A stretch of DNA of 64,000 bases. It comes from Tridacna crocea (Eukaryota; Mollusca; Bivalvia; Cardiida; Cardiidae). Made by a program: the position numbers and the translations under genes. The notes under the pieces are model-generated. The model saw only the letters and a program-made list of their open reading frames with translations, was not told where the DNA came from and did not search any database. The DNA is taken from positions 20,667,673-20,731,672 of the forward strand of contig OX031070.1 of the NCBI GenBank assembly GCA_943736015.1, read 5' to 3'. Positions 22,389-32,434 of the stretch are shown piece after piece (position 1 is the stretch's first letter; the number at the start of each line of letters is the position of its first letter).

Positions 22389-22994
22389 TAATTATGCACC
22401 CCTTCGAAGAAGTGGGGGTATATTGCTTTGCACTCGTCGGTCGGTCGGTCCGTCGGTCGGTCGGTCCGTAGACCACATTTTTGTCCGGAGCATAACTCAA
22501 AAAGTAGTTCAGGTATCATCTTGAAACTTCATAGGTGGATAGATCTCATTAAGGAGAAGTGCAGTGCACAAGTACCATAACTCTGCCATCATATTTTTGG
22601 AGTTATTGCCCTTTGCTGATTTTCATACTAAATTTTTGTCCGGAGCATAATTCAAAAAGTATTTCAGGTATCATCTTGAAACTACATAGGTGGATAGATC
22701 TCATTAAGGAGAAGTGCAATGCACAAGTACCATAACCCTGCCCATCATATTTTTGGAGTTATTGCCCTTTGTTGATTTTCATACTTAATTTTTGTCCGGA
22801 GCATAACTCAAAAAGTATTTCAGGTATCACCTTGAAACCTCATAGGTGGATATATCTCATTAAGGAGAAGTGCAGTTCACAAGAATCATAACTCTGCCCA
22901 TCATATTTTGAACTTAACAGTTTATAATCACATGTTATATTTAGAATTGGATGCCATTAGGGGGGGCATACATGTTTCACAAACATCTCTTGTT
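22389..22994 (+). mobile_element. Pearl/Helentron-like element P6
   Basis: The head TTATGCACCCCTTCGAAG is followed by a (GGTC)n microsatellite (about 22436-22470). Three core units with TTTTTGTCCGGAGCATAA at about 22481, 22635 and 22792 (steps 154-157) follow. The 3' end has GGGGGGGCATA, inverted to the head, a hairpin ATGTTTCACAAACAT and CTCTTGTT. The core is related to that of P5 at 51047. Confidence 0.82.
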
Positions 22995-23034
22995 CACTTA
23001 TACCCGGGAAAGATTTCGTGTTAGAAGCTTGACT

Positions 23035-23150
23035 ACGCCAATGGACCACGTGAAAACAAGACCAGAATGCTTGTTCTGTGCAGTTTGATCGGGATCTGTG
23101 ATGTCCGCAGAACCCCATTTTTCACATATGGAGTGGAAATGGTTAAAGTC
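23035..23150 (+). mobile_element. Family C remnant
   Basis: AAGACCAGAATGCTTGTTCTG and GCAGTTTGATCGGGATCTG form a weak family C stem; the right end is GGAAATGGTTAAAG. Confidence 0.5.
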
Positions 23151-23224
23151 TAAATAAATGTAGCCTAAAGTTGCGTAAAAAGGCCGGTTTTGTCATAATA
23201 TCTCGTAGAAGTTTGAAGTTGTAG

Positions 23225-23290
23225 ATTCAGAATCAGACTGCACAGAAACTGCAGTCTTATTTTGATTTAGATAGCTGCAATCATAAGACA
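23225..23290. mobile_element. Family C palindrome remnant
   Basis: GATTCAGAATCAGACTGCAC and ACTGCAGTCTTATTTTGATT pair as a degraded stem. Confidence 0.45.
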
Positions 23291-23562
23291 TATATCGGCC
23301 GTATTTACTGGCTTTTTACAAACACAAATTTTAACAGCTTTATTAAATTTGGGATACCACCATTATCAATAAGAAAGTTTCGTATAAATATCTTTTTTTT
23401 TTTCATTAAAAAAACTTGCTCTGTATCGAAATATTGAAAAAGGGAAGAAAAGACGGTTGAATGTAAATGTTTTATTTCTAAATTGTAGACTTTTCTGCTG
23501 GTGCTTGGAAATATACGATGCCTTACGTATCGTACATAAAGCATAAAGTACCGGGGTCTGTA

Positions 23563-23700
23563 TTTACCAACCGTTCTTTATTTCATTCTATATTTAATAA
23601 CAGATTTATACAGTAACAAATTTTCAGATTTGTTAAACCAATCAGATATTTTGTATATATAGATCAGATATATATTGTAATTTAGACAAATCTTGAAAAT
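23563..23700. mobile_element. Possible family D relic
   Basis: GGGGTCTGTATTTACCAACCG at the left matches the family D end; the right side is not convincingly preserved. Confidence 0.35.
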
Positions 23701-24149
23701 ACGTAAATGCGGAAGAGTGAAAAGATTGTTGCAAATGGAGAGATTGCTCGTTGATAGTTATTTCCACCACCCCCCCCCCCCCCCCTTTACCCTTCGTCCT
23801 CCCAATGTTTTGCATTCATGGTCTGTTTCCGACACAGAAAGTCGCATGCAAAAGGGAGTAAGTAAATATTACCCCGATCTGTAATCAAAGGAACCATCTG
23901 TGCTTTCTTATATTATCAGCGACTGATTGTCACCTAACAGACAGAAAAACTGTCATCATTGATCAATAACCAATCAATATCGATCAATAATCATTAATAT
24001 TCTGATTGGCCAGTATCTGGACCTCAAATTGGTTTTGTACACGACATACAATTTACCTTTTATGACCTGTTGAGACACTTGGCTGTGTCCAAATGGGTTT
24101 TTTCTTTATTGTCTATCTTATCAAGGTGCTTGTCAATGTATTTTGACGT
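23701..24149. other. Unique sequence with a poly-C tract
   Basis: A run of about 16 C residues lies at 23770-23785. Nothing else recognised. Confidence 0.5.
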
Positions 24150-24370
24150 ATTAAACTCTATCCCAATAATCCCTTGTTTTCACGACCCTGACAAAGAGGT
24201 CTTTTGAAAACATTGTAGGAAAAGGAGAAAATGCTGGTAACCAGCATTTTCTCCTTTTCCCACAATGTTTTCTGTCCTATCAAAGACTAATTTCATTTTA
24301 GCCACGTTTTATATTTTTGTATGCAAATGTTTTCAATTTTGGCAAGTCCAAAATTTTGTCGTTTGTAAAC
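24150..24370 (+). mobile_element. Family A MITE
   Basis: TTAAACTCTATCCCAATAAT at the left, a well-kept hairpin (GAAAACATTGTAGGAAAAGG), and TTTTGTCGTTTGTAAACTC at the right. It runs directly into an inverted second copy. Confidence 0.85.
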
Positions 24371-24580
24371 TCTTTACTAGATGACAATTTTAGGCTTGTC
24401 AAAATTTAAAGCAGTTGCAGACGACAACTATTGTGGCTTAAATTATGGAAATTGTTTCTGAAAAGCCAGAAAATAGTGTTGTAAACGGAAAAAAAATGCT
24501 GGTCACCAACATTTTCTTCTTTTCCCAAATGCTTTCGAAGGCTTTCTTCCTCAGGGTTGTTAAAAAAGGATGGCAATTTG
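24366..24580 (-). mobile_element. Family A MITE, inverted neighbour
   Basis: AACTCTTTACTAGATGACAA begins within the end of the previous copy. The hairpin AAAAAATGCTGGTCACCAAC / CATTTTCTTCTTTTCCC is partly decayed, and the far end at about 24578 is not clear. Confidence 0.72.
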
Positions 24581-25088
24581 CATAAAAAAAATAGAAATTG
24601 ATTGTAATTCAAGTAATTCTTTCCTGCGCTTTTTTTGTTTCAAAGTCAATAATTTTCCGTAAGCCAATCACTTTTTTATTGTAATAGTTTGACAGTTTCT
24701 TCGACGCATATATCACACTAAAAGCCAAGTATAATTCAAGTAGATTTTGAGTAGAATTTGTGTAAAGTAAAGATTGTGATCAGACTACTAAAGAAAGGAA
24801 AAAAAAAACTTGTGGGCTATTTTTGAGAAATTTTAAAAATTTGCATGTAAATCGCTAAAGTTTAGTCAATTCACCGCAATGAACATGTTCAAATTAGGTA
24901 GGACCAATAAAAGGGGAAGGCTTTGGATTTCAAATTTAATTTTGTCATGCTCTTGCGAGAAAGGGGCTTAGTGCAGTTCCGTGATCCATCTGGTACAAAG
25001 CAAGCCATCATATACTTATGGATCCGTAATGTCTTTGGTTTTGTTTTTGTTTGTTTGTTTGTTTTAATAGCCGACATATTCACGAGAT
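24581..25088. other. Unique AT-rich sequence
   Basis: Contains a short GTTT-rich tract near 25036-25063. No gene recognised. Confidence 0.3.
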
Positions 25089-25222
25089 TGGTCCTTGTAC
25101 ATACAGAAAATTATCAATAGCGAAAAGTTTCTACCCAAGTCAGCCGGCGCGGACTGCGTGGGCTGACCATGTTCAAAACTTTTTCGCAAATGCATTAAGC
25201 CCCCTTTTCCAAGAGCATGGCT
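25089..25222. mobile_element. Family E GC-core MITE
   Basis: TTGGTCCTTGTACATACAGAA, GAAAAGTTTCTACCCAAG, the core CAGCCGGCGCGGACTGCGT, then AACTTTTTCGCAAATGCATT and AGAGCATGGCTC. Same order as the copy at 28595. Confidence 0.72.
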
Positions 25223-25489
25223 CAAATATTTATTGTATAGATCAACTGATTATGGGATTATTGTTAGTAAAAGCAATTTTAGGCTGTAGTATGTCTAATC
25301 ATTTCAGCCAAAGCGCTCTTCCTTTTGTCCTATGACAAGAAGACATTTAAATATGTGAAAGACATGTAAGGCTTACTAGCAATTTCTCGGTCGACAAAAT
25401 GCTAACGTCATCATTTGACCATTTAACAAAAATCTCGGATTTTAACGGACACGAGGAAGAAATTAATTGAAAATTTAGTTGAACGGTAG

Positions 25490-25605
25490 CAATTAGGGCA
25501 TAAGACAAGCTTTTTTAAAACATTGTGAGAAAAATAGAAAATGCCGCTAACCAGTATTTTCTTCTTTCCCATAATGCTTTCTACCGTTTCCCACTTCCTT
25601 GGAGG
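25490..25605 (+). mobile_element. Family A hairpin remnant
   Basis: AAACATTGTGAGAAAAATAG, ATGCCGCTAACCAGTATTTTC and CCATAATGCTTTCTACCG: hairpin plus a short flank. Confidence 0.6.
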
Positions 25606-25664
25606 TCTGAAAGTAGATTTCATGTACATTAAAGACGATATTTGCCAACGTTTAGCAACACTGA

Positions 25665-25765
25665 ACGAGTAGTGTGTATCCAAGATACAACTGCACGTTC
25701 TGTGCATTCTGGTCTTCATATATGTCACCCCTAAAAATATTGAAGAAAAAGAGAGTTAAGCACAG
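25665..25765 (+). mobile_element. Family C remnant
   Basis: CAAGATACAACTGCACGTTC and TGTGCATTCTGGTCTTC form a diverged family C hairpin. Confidence 0.5.
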
Positions 25766-26661
25766 CTGCAGTAAAACGGTAAAAAGTCAGCAAATAGAAA
25801 AAGCCATTGAACTATTGCATGTGAAACAGTTGAAGAAACGTCATAAATGTAACATAAATGTTTTTCAGGCTATCAAAAACTTATAAAACTTTATTATAAA
25901 ATTGCTTCTTACCAATGGTTAGGTCCACTTAAAAAAGAGACAAAAGTCTCCTTTGATTAACTTCCAAAATTTCCTTCCATAAATCCACCTTTGTTTTTCG
26001 GTTCTTTTCCAGTTACTACATTTACATCGAATTTATGAATCTATAAATACGAGTTTCATGCACGCGAAACCTTTCCTGTTATTTAGCAACTTTCATACTT
26101 TATAGATCACTTGCTAAATTATTAAACAACTCATAAGATGTATTTGTGTTTTACAATTGCAACTTTTCAAATATAGATCCAATATTTTCACGACCTAGTA
26201 GTTCTTATCTGAGAAACGAATGGTCACTACAACTTTCCCTAAAGTACAAAAAGTTTGCATTAGGTGGTCTTAACACAGCATCAATATGAGAACGCAGAGT
26301 GCGCATTGATACAACTATGTTAATACGCGCTGTAATATAGTTCACTCCTTTAATTAAAGACTTGATGTAAATGTCAATTTACATGGGACAAGTTGATCCA
26401 ACAGGAGAAAAAAAGTAAACCCACGCAACAGGCTAGAGACACACCTGGTACCAGTATGAACTCTTTAGTTATCAGATACAAGCTTTTTGTTCTCGGGAAC
26501 GGAGGAGAGTCGACGTGCAATTTTCGATATCCGATAATACTTTAATAGTTCCAGCATATAAGTGACTGGACCAAACTTAGTGTAAATTTCGTCATAATTT
26601 ATGGGATTTCCTGTCACAACAAGTGCATTTACATAAATTGTATTTCTCATAATTCATAGAG
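25766..26661. other. Unique AT-rich sequence
   Basis: About 0.9 kb, nothing recognised. Confidence 0.3.
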
Positions 26662-27014
26662 GATAATCAACTGGATGTTTTTGATATGAAAAATATATCA
26701 CGAGGATGCGTTGTTAGGCGTTGAAAAAACGAGTGCGCAGCACGAGTTTTTTTAACGCCTTAATACGCGTCCGAGTGAGATATTTTTCATATCAAAAATA
26801 ACCAGTTGATTATTCTATTTATTATATACCTTATTAACATCATTATTTGTAATTTTGCGTTTGAAAGTCGAAAAAAATGTAGTCGAAAAAAAAAAGTAGT
26901 TCCCAAATTACGGTAGGAAGTGAAAGTGAAAGTTGATAACGTCACTAGTGATGATATCAAAATTTATTACACTGGGAAATTTCAGGATTTCACTGCTAGG
27001 TATATAATAAACTA
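26662..27014. mobile_element. Two adjacent inverted-repeat structures
   Basis: At 26662-26815, AATCAACTGG ... TTTTTGATATGAAAAATAT is mirrored by ATATTTTTCATATCAAAAAT ... CCAGTTGATT around a GC-rich centre (GTGCGCAGCAC). At 26816-27014, TTTATTATATACC pairs with GGTATATAATAAA over about 200 bp. They may be one composite foldback element. Confidence 0.65.
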
Positions 27015-27164
27015 AATTTTCAACCTATTGTTGTTGTTCTTTTTGTTGTAAAGTAGTTATTTATGTCCACCAGTTAATCTAAATGATCGTATTTATTTTG
27101 ATTTCTTTTTTGTATGCTCGTCGTAACATTTGAATAAAAAATGTATGGATAGTGGTAAATATGA

Positions 27165-27260
27165 ACCATGCTCTGCCAAACAGGGATATAGAGCATCTGC
27201 AAAAAGTATGGACCCATGTGAGACTGCGCGATAATCGCAAACCTTATTACTATAAGTAAA
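27165..27260. mobile_element. Family E remnant
   Basis: CATGCTCTGCCAAACAGGG and GCAAAAAGTATGGACCCATG are followed by a degraded core, AGACTGCGCGATAATCGC. Confidence 0.45.
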
Positions 27261-27417
27261 TTGTCTGTCTGTCCAAGGACTACGCTACGGCTATCGTACA
27301 CAATAGAACTGTAAACTGTCACACTTCCCCCCGAACTTTTCCAGACATAATGACCTGGTTAACCCTCACACTGCTGAAAAATTTACGGGAATTTTCCAGC
27401 TAGAAGTAAAAACCCCG

Positions 27418-27545
27418 ATACATTTGATCCGTGCTCTGAAGAAAAGGCGACTAAATGCATGCGCAAAAAGTATCAAACCATGTCAGCTACGGAGTCCGCG
27501 CAGGCTGACATTGTTCGAAACCCGTTGCTATCGATAAATTTTCTG
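27418..27545. mobile_element. Family E GC-core MITE
   Basis: GTGCTCTGAAGAAAAGG, GCGCAAAAAGTATCAAACC, the core GTCAGCTACGGAGTCCGCGC / AGGCTGAC, then CGAAACCCGTTGCTATCG. Confidence 0.65.
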
Positions 27546-27549
27546 CGTG

Positions 27550-27716
27550 CAGAGCTCCAGATAGAGGGAGTATTAAAAGTATTAATTATTCTCCACTAAA
27601 TCCTATGTTATGGGTACTCGTTAGAATCGTCTCATCGAGACAATTCTAAGGAGTACCCACAACAAAGGGTTTGGAAGAGAGAAAATGGATTTAGAATACC
27701 ATCACCCCCTCTTATC
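27550..27716. mobile_element. Family H foldback
   Basis: AGAGCTCCAGATAGAGGGAG at the left and TCACCCCCTCTTATC at the right are inverted. The centre contains GGGTACTCGTTAGAATCG and CAATTCTAAGGAGTACCC. A half copy lies at 34743. Confidence 0.7.
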
Positions 27717-27800
27717 ACACTGCAGTCTAATCTTGATCTTGAGTGTCAGAGAAAAAGCTAATTTAGCTGCAAATAGCAGCCTTATGGCTGAGAATTTTAC
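27717..27800. mobile_element. Family C remnant
   Basis: CACTGCAGTCTAATCTTGATC and AGCAGCCTTATGGCTGAG; one arm only. Confidence 0.4.
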
Positions 27801-27865
27801 CTTGAGTGCGAGATGCTACGTATAGCTATGTACGAGGGACAGAGTATGTCCGTCACCTCAACGTT

Positions 27866-28255
27866 CTTGCCTTCGATTTGGTGTCATTCACGTGTGTGTA
27901 ATCAGCTTCTTTTGCACCATTTTTTAAATGAGTATCTATTCAGTTATTTGTTTGAAGAATAATACCTTATAGCTTATGTTTGAGTGTTTACTATTTCCAT
28001 TTTTATGTTGCTTTGTAGTATCTCAGTGCCCAGCTTATTTTCCTTTTCCCATAATGTTTTCTTGCCTTCGATTGGGTGTCATTCACGTGTGGGTAATCAG
28101 CTTCTATTGCACCATATTTTAAATAATTCATTCAGTTACATTTGTTTGAAGAATAAGACCTTACAGACTTATGTTTTGAGTGTTTACTGTTTCCATTTTT
28201 ATGTTGCTTGGTAGTATTATAGTACCCAGCTTATTTTCCTTTTCCCACGGTGTTT
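27866..28255 (+). repeat. Tandem duplication, 195-bp unit
   Basis: CTTGCCTTCGATTTGGTGTC at 27866 recurs as CTTGCCTTCGATTGGGTGTC at 28061. Both units end in TTTTCCTTTTCCCA and TGTTTTC, which is a family A right hairpin arm. The downstream sequence continues as a family A right half. Confidence 0.85.
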
Positions 28256-28367
28256 TCTGTGTCTTTACACACAAGTCCTGTCAGTTTAACCATAATTCTC
28301 GTATTATCCGCAAATTCTTTGAAAGGGGACATTTTTAAAAAGTTGTTATGGGGTAAAGAGTTAAACC
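28238..28367 (+). mobile_element. Family A right half
   Basis: CCTTTTCCCACGGTGTTTTC, ATCCGCAAATTCTTTGAAAG and GGGGTAAAGAGTTAA: right arm and right end only. The left half is replaced by the tandem duplication. Confidence 0.7.
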
Positions 28368-28594
28368 ACGTCTTCGCTGTTCCCTATTCTGTTGATGTTC
28401 TCTGAACGCCTACTAGATCCAATCCTCCCTTTGAGCCTGGGTCTTTCAGGTCTTCATTTGGCAAGGCACGCTATGCTATTGATGAGGGAAGCACAAGTAT
28501 CTCCTTTATGCATTATGCCAAGCAAGTCATCACTTAATCATGAATCAATTAAGCCCATTTTGACAAACAGCTGAAGATAATTATGTGTTAGAAC

Positions 28595-28730
28595 AGTCCT
28601 TGGGCATGCAGAAAATATATAAATAGCAAAAAGTAACGACTCATGTCAGCCTGCGCGGACTGCGCAGGCTGACATGAGTCGATACTTTTTGCGGATGCAT
28701 TTATCACCCTTTTCAAAGAGCATGGCTGAA
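28595..28730. mobile_element. Family E GC-core MITE, best copy
   Basis: AGTCCTTGGGCATGCAG, AGCAAAAAGTAACGACTC, then a near-perfect palindrome: ATGTCAGCCTGCGCGGACTG on the left and CGCAGGCTGACAT on the right. It is followed by ACTTTTTGCGGATGCATTTA and AAGAGCATGGCTG. Confidence 0.85.
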
Positions 28731-29017
28731 TCTACATTCTTTGACATGCAAACCGAGTACCTGAAACAAAATGCCTCAACCAATAATACGGTTCGTCTTA
28801 AAAATTAGTCAGGCTAATTTAAAGAATCTTGGTGAAGAGGGGGCGGTTATGGTCAGACTGAAGTTATATGACGCACCTTTTGATCGCATGAAGTCAATCC
28901 TGTCTTGGTTCCTTCAATGGTTCCCTTACGAAAAAATTTTTCTATATGTCAACCGATCATTTCACCTCAGATTCAGCTGCTTGTAAGACAAAATGACTTA
29001 TTCCATTATAATATGGC

Positions 29018-29250
29018 CTGCAACACGCGTAAAGGGGCATTTGGATATTTGTGTAAAGTGTCGTCTCGGATCAGCCTGCGCAGTCCGAGCAGGCTAATCC
29101 AAGACGGCACTTTGCGTGTACGTTAGATTGTGTTGGTCAATAGACTTGCCTAAAACAGAAAATTACATAAAACAGAGATTTTCGTTTCGGATTAGCCTGC
29201 ACGGACTTTGCAGGCTGATGTGAGACGACAGTGTACGCAAATTCCCGAAT
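29018..29250. mobile_element. Family F nested palindrome, diverged
   Basis: AACACGCGTAAAGGGGCATT, then a first core (CAGCCTGCGCAGTCCGAGC) and a second core (TTAGCCTGCACGGACTTTGC), ending CGAATGCCTCTTTTCCC. Confidence 0.75.
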
Positions 29251-30475
29251 GCCTCTTTTCCCAACCCAATTATGATGATTGCTTGCTTACTTGCTTTGAT
29301 GCATCAGGGAGGTGTAGCTTAGCTTAGGCCTATCCGTCTGAATCACAGAAATAGCATGTCTCAGTCAATTAGGTGGCTAATTATCGAATGAGGACAGAGT
29401 TACACAATGTTTCGGTGAAAACAGCCCCTAACGATCCAGGTGAAGCTACGCACCTTTTGTTCGCATAAAGTCGATCACCTCTGTGTAACATCAATGGGTC
29501 CCTTATGGCAGACTGGGCCACTTGACGTAACGACTGATGCAATTATTGTAACATTACTTCATCAAACATTTAGAACCATTCGAACACTCAAGGGCATTAT
29601 CAGAAGAAACAATTTGAAGTCCCCCAGGACTCATTGCTAAATACAATATCCGAAATTCAATAAGAGCGAGTACAACACTGACACGAAATCCCATGACATC
29701 TGTCACCGGTTTCACTTCCGGTTCTGTATCTTGATGTCACTGTCTTTAAGACGATTTTATTTAAGTTGATGCCTCAAAATTTCATTCTCATTTAATAAAC
29801 TCTGTTGTGCTTTCAACACATTACCGCCTGCTGTCATTTTATAGCAGTTTGATATGATAATGACAAAAGGAGTAAAAACACGTGGGCATTTTATATTTTT
29901 GACGCAATTTTATCCTAAATAAAATCCTAACGTATGAGAACGTACCCTGCAACATCCCCCCTCCCTCGAAATATGACTAAAACAGTATAGAAACGGTTTC
30001 ATAATCATATGTAGTCACAATAATAGAGGTATTGTCTGGGGTTTCTTTGCTGTCTGTGTAGTAATTCAGCTTGTATAGCTTATATCATTAGTCAATGATA
30101 ATTAACTAATTTTATTACAAGCTCAGCTTTTCGATTTTTCTTTTCTCAGTTCTCACTCGGGCCTACTAAGAGCTGCTGAGGTCAAGACAGACAACAATCG
30201 AATTACGTTTATTGGTCCTAGATTTAACGATGAAGTATAGTTTGCAATTTCGCTGAGCGCATAAAACTCGTTACAAGCTGTAGTTACGAGGTTTTGGAGG
30301 TACACCGACGACATGCGAAATAATACGCGTGTATAAACTTTTTACTCAGTTCTTGACAGAATTTCTGTTACATCATGGAGACAGCTCGCGAATTTATGCA
30401 TTTCTGGGTTTCAAAGGTATCCCCGAACTGTAGGTTTACAGGGACTTGTTCACCGGCATTTCAGTATATAATCAT
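29251..30475. other. Unique sequence
   Basis: About 1.2 kb without a recognised gene or repeat. Confidence 0.3.
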
Positions 30476-30556
30476 CGCCGCCAGTGGGTATCGAACCAGG
30501 ATTTTCTTACAACAGAAAATCGAACACCTTGATCACTCAGCCACGAGGGCAACTCC
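30476..30556 (-). repeat. tRNA-like SINE head
   Basis: On the minus strand, GTGGCTGAGTGATCAAGG (box A/D-arm) is followed about 30 bases later by GGTTCGATACCC (box B/T-arm, 30486-30497). A GATTTTC/GAAAATC stem encloses an 8-base loop. The canonical box B makes a tRNA ancestry convincing; the over-long anticodon stem and absent 3' end argue for a SINE or pseudo-tRNA. Confidence 0.6.
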
Positions 30557-30567
30557 CACGTCAATTT

Positions 30568-30692
30568 ATAACGCTTTTGACTGGCTTTAGTCAGATCTCT
30601 CGAGGGACTCAATGTATTTTATATAATTATATTTCCAATGGACTTGAATAGTTTTTGATGGTTTTGTGGTAGACTATCAGAATATCATTATT
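30568..30692 (+). repeat. Family J dispersed repeat, copy 1
   Basis: CTTTTGACTGGCTTTAG, CAGATCTCTCGAGGGACT, ATTTCCAATGGACTTG and TTGATGGTTTTG are shared in order with 47881-48001. Nature unknown; it sits next to the tRNA-like head, but the second copy does not. Confidence 0.75.
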
Positions 30693-30810
30693 CCTGTGTG
30701 TAAAAAATATTTCTTCTGTGAAAAGACAGTTTGATGCATCTGTAAAAAGCATCTTATTCAGTCGGTTTGTAGACATAATTGATTTTATGGATTCATGTAT
30801 ATGATGGTTA

Positions 30811-31082
30811 TATATGGTGTGCAACACACGAAAAGGGACATTCGGACATCTGCGTAAAGTGTCGTCTCGGATCAGCCTGCGCAGTCCGCGCAGGCTAATC
30901 CGAGACGGCACTTTCCGTTTTAATGCCATTTTCTGTTTTGCGCATGTCTACTGTAGCACAAAATCTAATGTAGTCGTAAAGTGCCGTCTCGGATTAGCCT
31001 GCGCGGACTGCGCAGGCTGATCCGAGACGACACTTTACGCAGATGTCCGAATGTCCTTTTTCGCGTGTTGCACACCATATAG
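30811..31082. mobile_element. Family F nested palindrome, complete
   Basis: The whole 272 bp is an inverted repeat: TATATGGTGTGCAACAC on the left and GTGTTGCACACCATATA on the right. Each arm itself contains a smaller palindrome, with a core CAGCCTGCGCAGTCCGCGC and GTCTCGGAT/ATCCGAGAC shoulders. No ORF of its own. Confidence 0.92.
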
Positions 31083-31087
31083 TTGGC

Positions 31088-31183
31088 CAGCCACACGCGG
31101 AAAGGGGCATTCGGACATTTGCGTAAAGTGTCATCTCAGATCAGCCTGCGCAGTCCGAATGCCCCTGTTCGTGTGTTGCATGC
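31088..31183. mobile_element. Family F copy, collapsed
   Basis: CACACGCGGAAAGGGGCATT to CAGCCTGCGCAGTCC joined directly to GAATGCCCCTGTTCGTGTG. The sequence between the first core and the right outer arm is deleted. Confidence 0.8.
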
Positions 31184-31259
31184 CAATGATGACTTGCTTG
31201 GTATAAATCATCATAGACATGCTCGAAACTCCACAGCAGAGCAACGCTTATAAAATATA

Positions 31260-31369
31260 ATACACGCGAAAAGGGACATACGGACATTTGCGTAAAGTGT
31301 CGTCTCGGATCAGCCTGCGCATGCTGATCTGAGACGGCATTTTCCGTTTTATGATTTTTTAGCTCCACT
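31260..31369. mobile_element. Family F left half
   Basis: ACACGCGAAAAGGGACATAC, CAGCCTGCGCATGCTGATC, GACGGCATTTTCCGTTTTATG. The element stops where pearl-like element P3 begins. Confidence 0.8.
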
Positions 31370-31859
31370 GGCCGAAGGCCAGCGAGCTATTGTCATGGCG
31401 TCATGTCCGTCGTGCGTCCGTCCGTCCGTCCGTTCGTCCGTCCGTCCGGCCGTTCGCCCGTGCATGCGTCCGTAAACTTTTTCTTTAAAAAACTTCTCCT
31501 CAGAAACTTTTGACTGGATTTTTACCAAATTTCACAGGAATGTTCCTTAGGTGGTCCTCTTTCAAATTCCTGCAAATAATTGTGTTCCATAAAGAATTCT
31601 GGCAACCAAAGTAAAAAACCTTTAAAAATCTTCTCCTCCCAAACCGCTAATTTGATAGCATTATTTTTTTGCAGGAATGTTCTTTAGATAGAGGTCTACA
31701 GAATTCCTTATAAAAAAAAGATCCGTCAAAAAACATGGCTTTTATGGGAGACTCATTTTCCTTGTATGGAATAAAGTAGAATCTTTGAAAAATTAAATTT
31801 CTTCTCTAAAACTACTTGTTTTGATTTCATTGTTGTATTGCAGGTTAGTTCCTATGGTG

Positions 31860-32088
31860 GTAAGTCTTTACCATACAATCTTGACTTTTAACTACCCTAA
31901 AGAAGAAGTTTTTAGAAAACACTCTTGGAAAAGGAGAAAATTATGGTAATCAGCATTTTCTCCTTTTCCCTCAGTGTTTTCTACTCTATCAAAGAGAGAA
32001 ATCATCATTTCATCAATGTTTAATTTGTTGTCTGCAAATGCTTTCAGTTTGGTCACATCCCAAATTTTGTCGTTTGGTAAAGAGTTAA
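31860..32088 (+). mobile_element. Family A MITE in P3
   Basis: GTAAGTCTTTACCATACAAT to CGTTTGGTAAAGAGTTAA. The hairpin is complete with a changed tip (AAATTATGGTAATCAGC). The left TTAA is mutated. Confidence 0.85.
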
Positions 32089-32227
32089 AGGTGGTTGCTT
32101 TATATAATCTATAATCCTTTTCATATAAAACAAGAGAACCTCTGCACTTTGATTAGTTCTGGTAAAGGTTTGTTGACCTACTGGTGACCTGGTACAAAGA
32201 GGGACAGGGCTTTACTGTTGTGATAAG

Positions 32228-32434
32228 GCATTTGTTATCCAGTCAAACTGATCCCTGACAAGGAAGACTTTAGAAAACATTGTGGGAAAAGGAGAAAATG
32301 CTGGTAACCTTTCCCCACAATGTTATCTACCCTTCACAAAACAACTTTCAAATTTCCAGTCACTTTTATTTTTTCATCTACAAATGCTTTCCATTTGGAC
32401 AACCCTAAAATATTGTCGTTTGGTAATAAGTTAA
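32228..32434 (+). mobile_element. Family A MITE, arm deleted
   Basis: The left arm GAAAATGCTGGTAACC is followed directly by TTTCCCCACAATG, so about 16 bases of the right arm are missing. It ends GGTAATAAGTTAA, sharing that TTAA with the next copy. Confidence 0.8.

Noticed and set aside
22138-22500. 120-codon ORF on the minus strand
   Set aside because: Composed of the P6 microsatellite (Thr/Asp/Arg-rich repeats) and a family A MITE.
30627-31020. Matching ORFs with SSRISLRSPRRLIRD-type translations on both strands
   Set aside because: They are translations of the family F palindrome, which reads alike on both strands.
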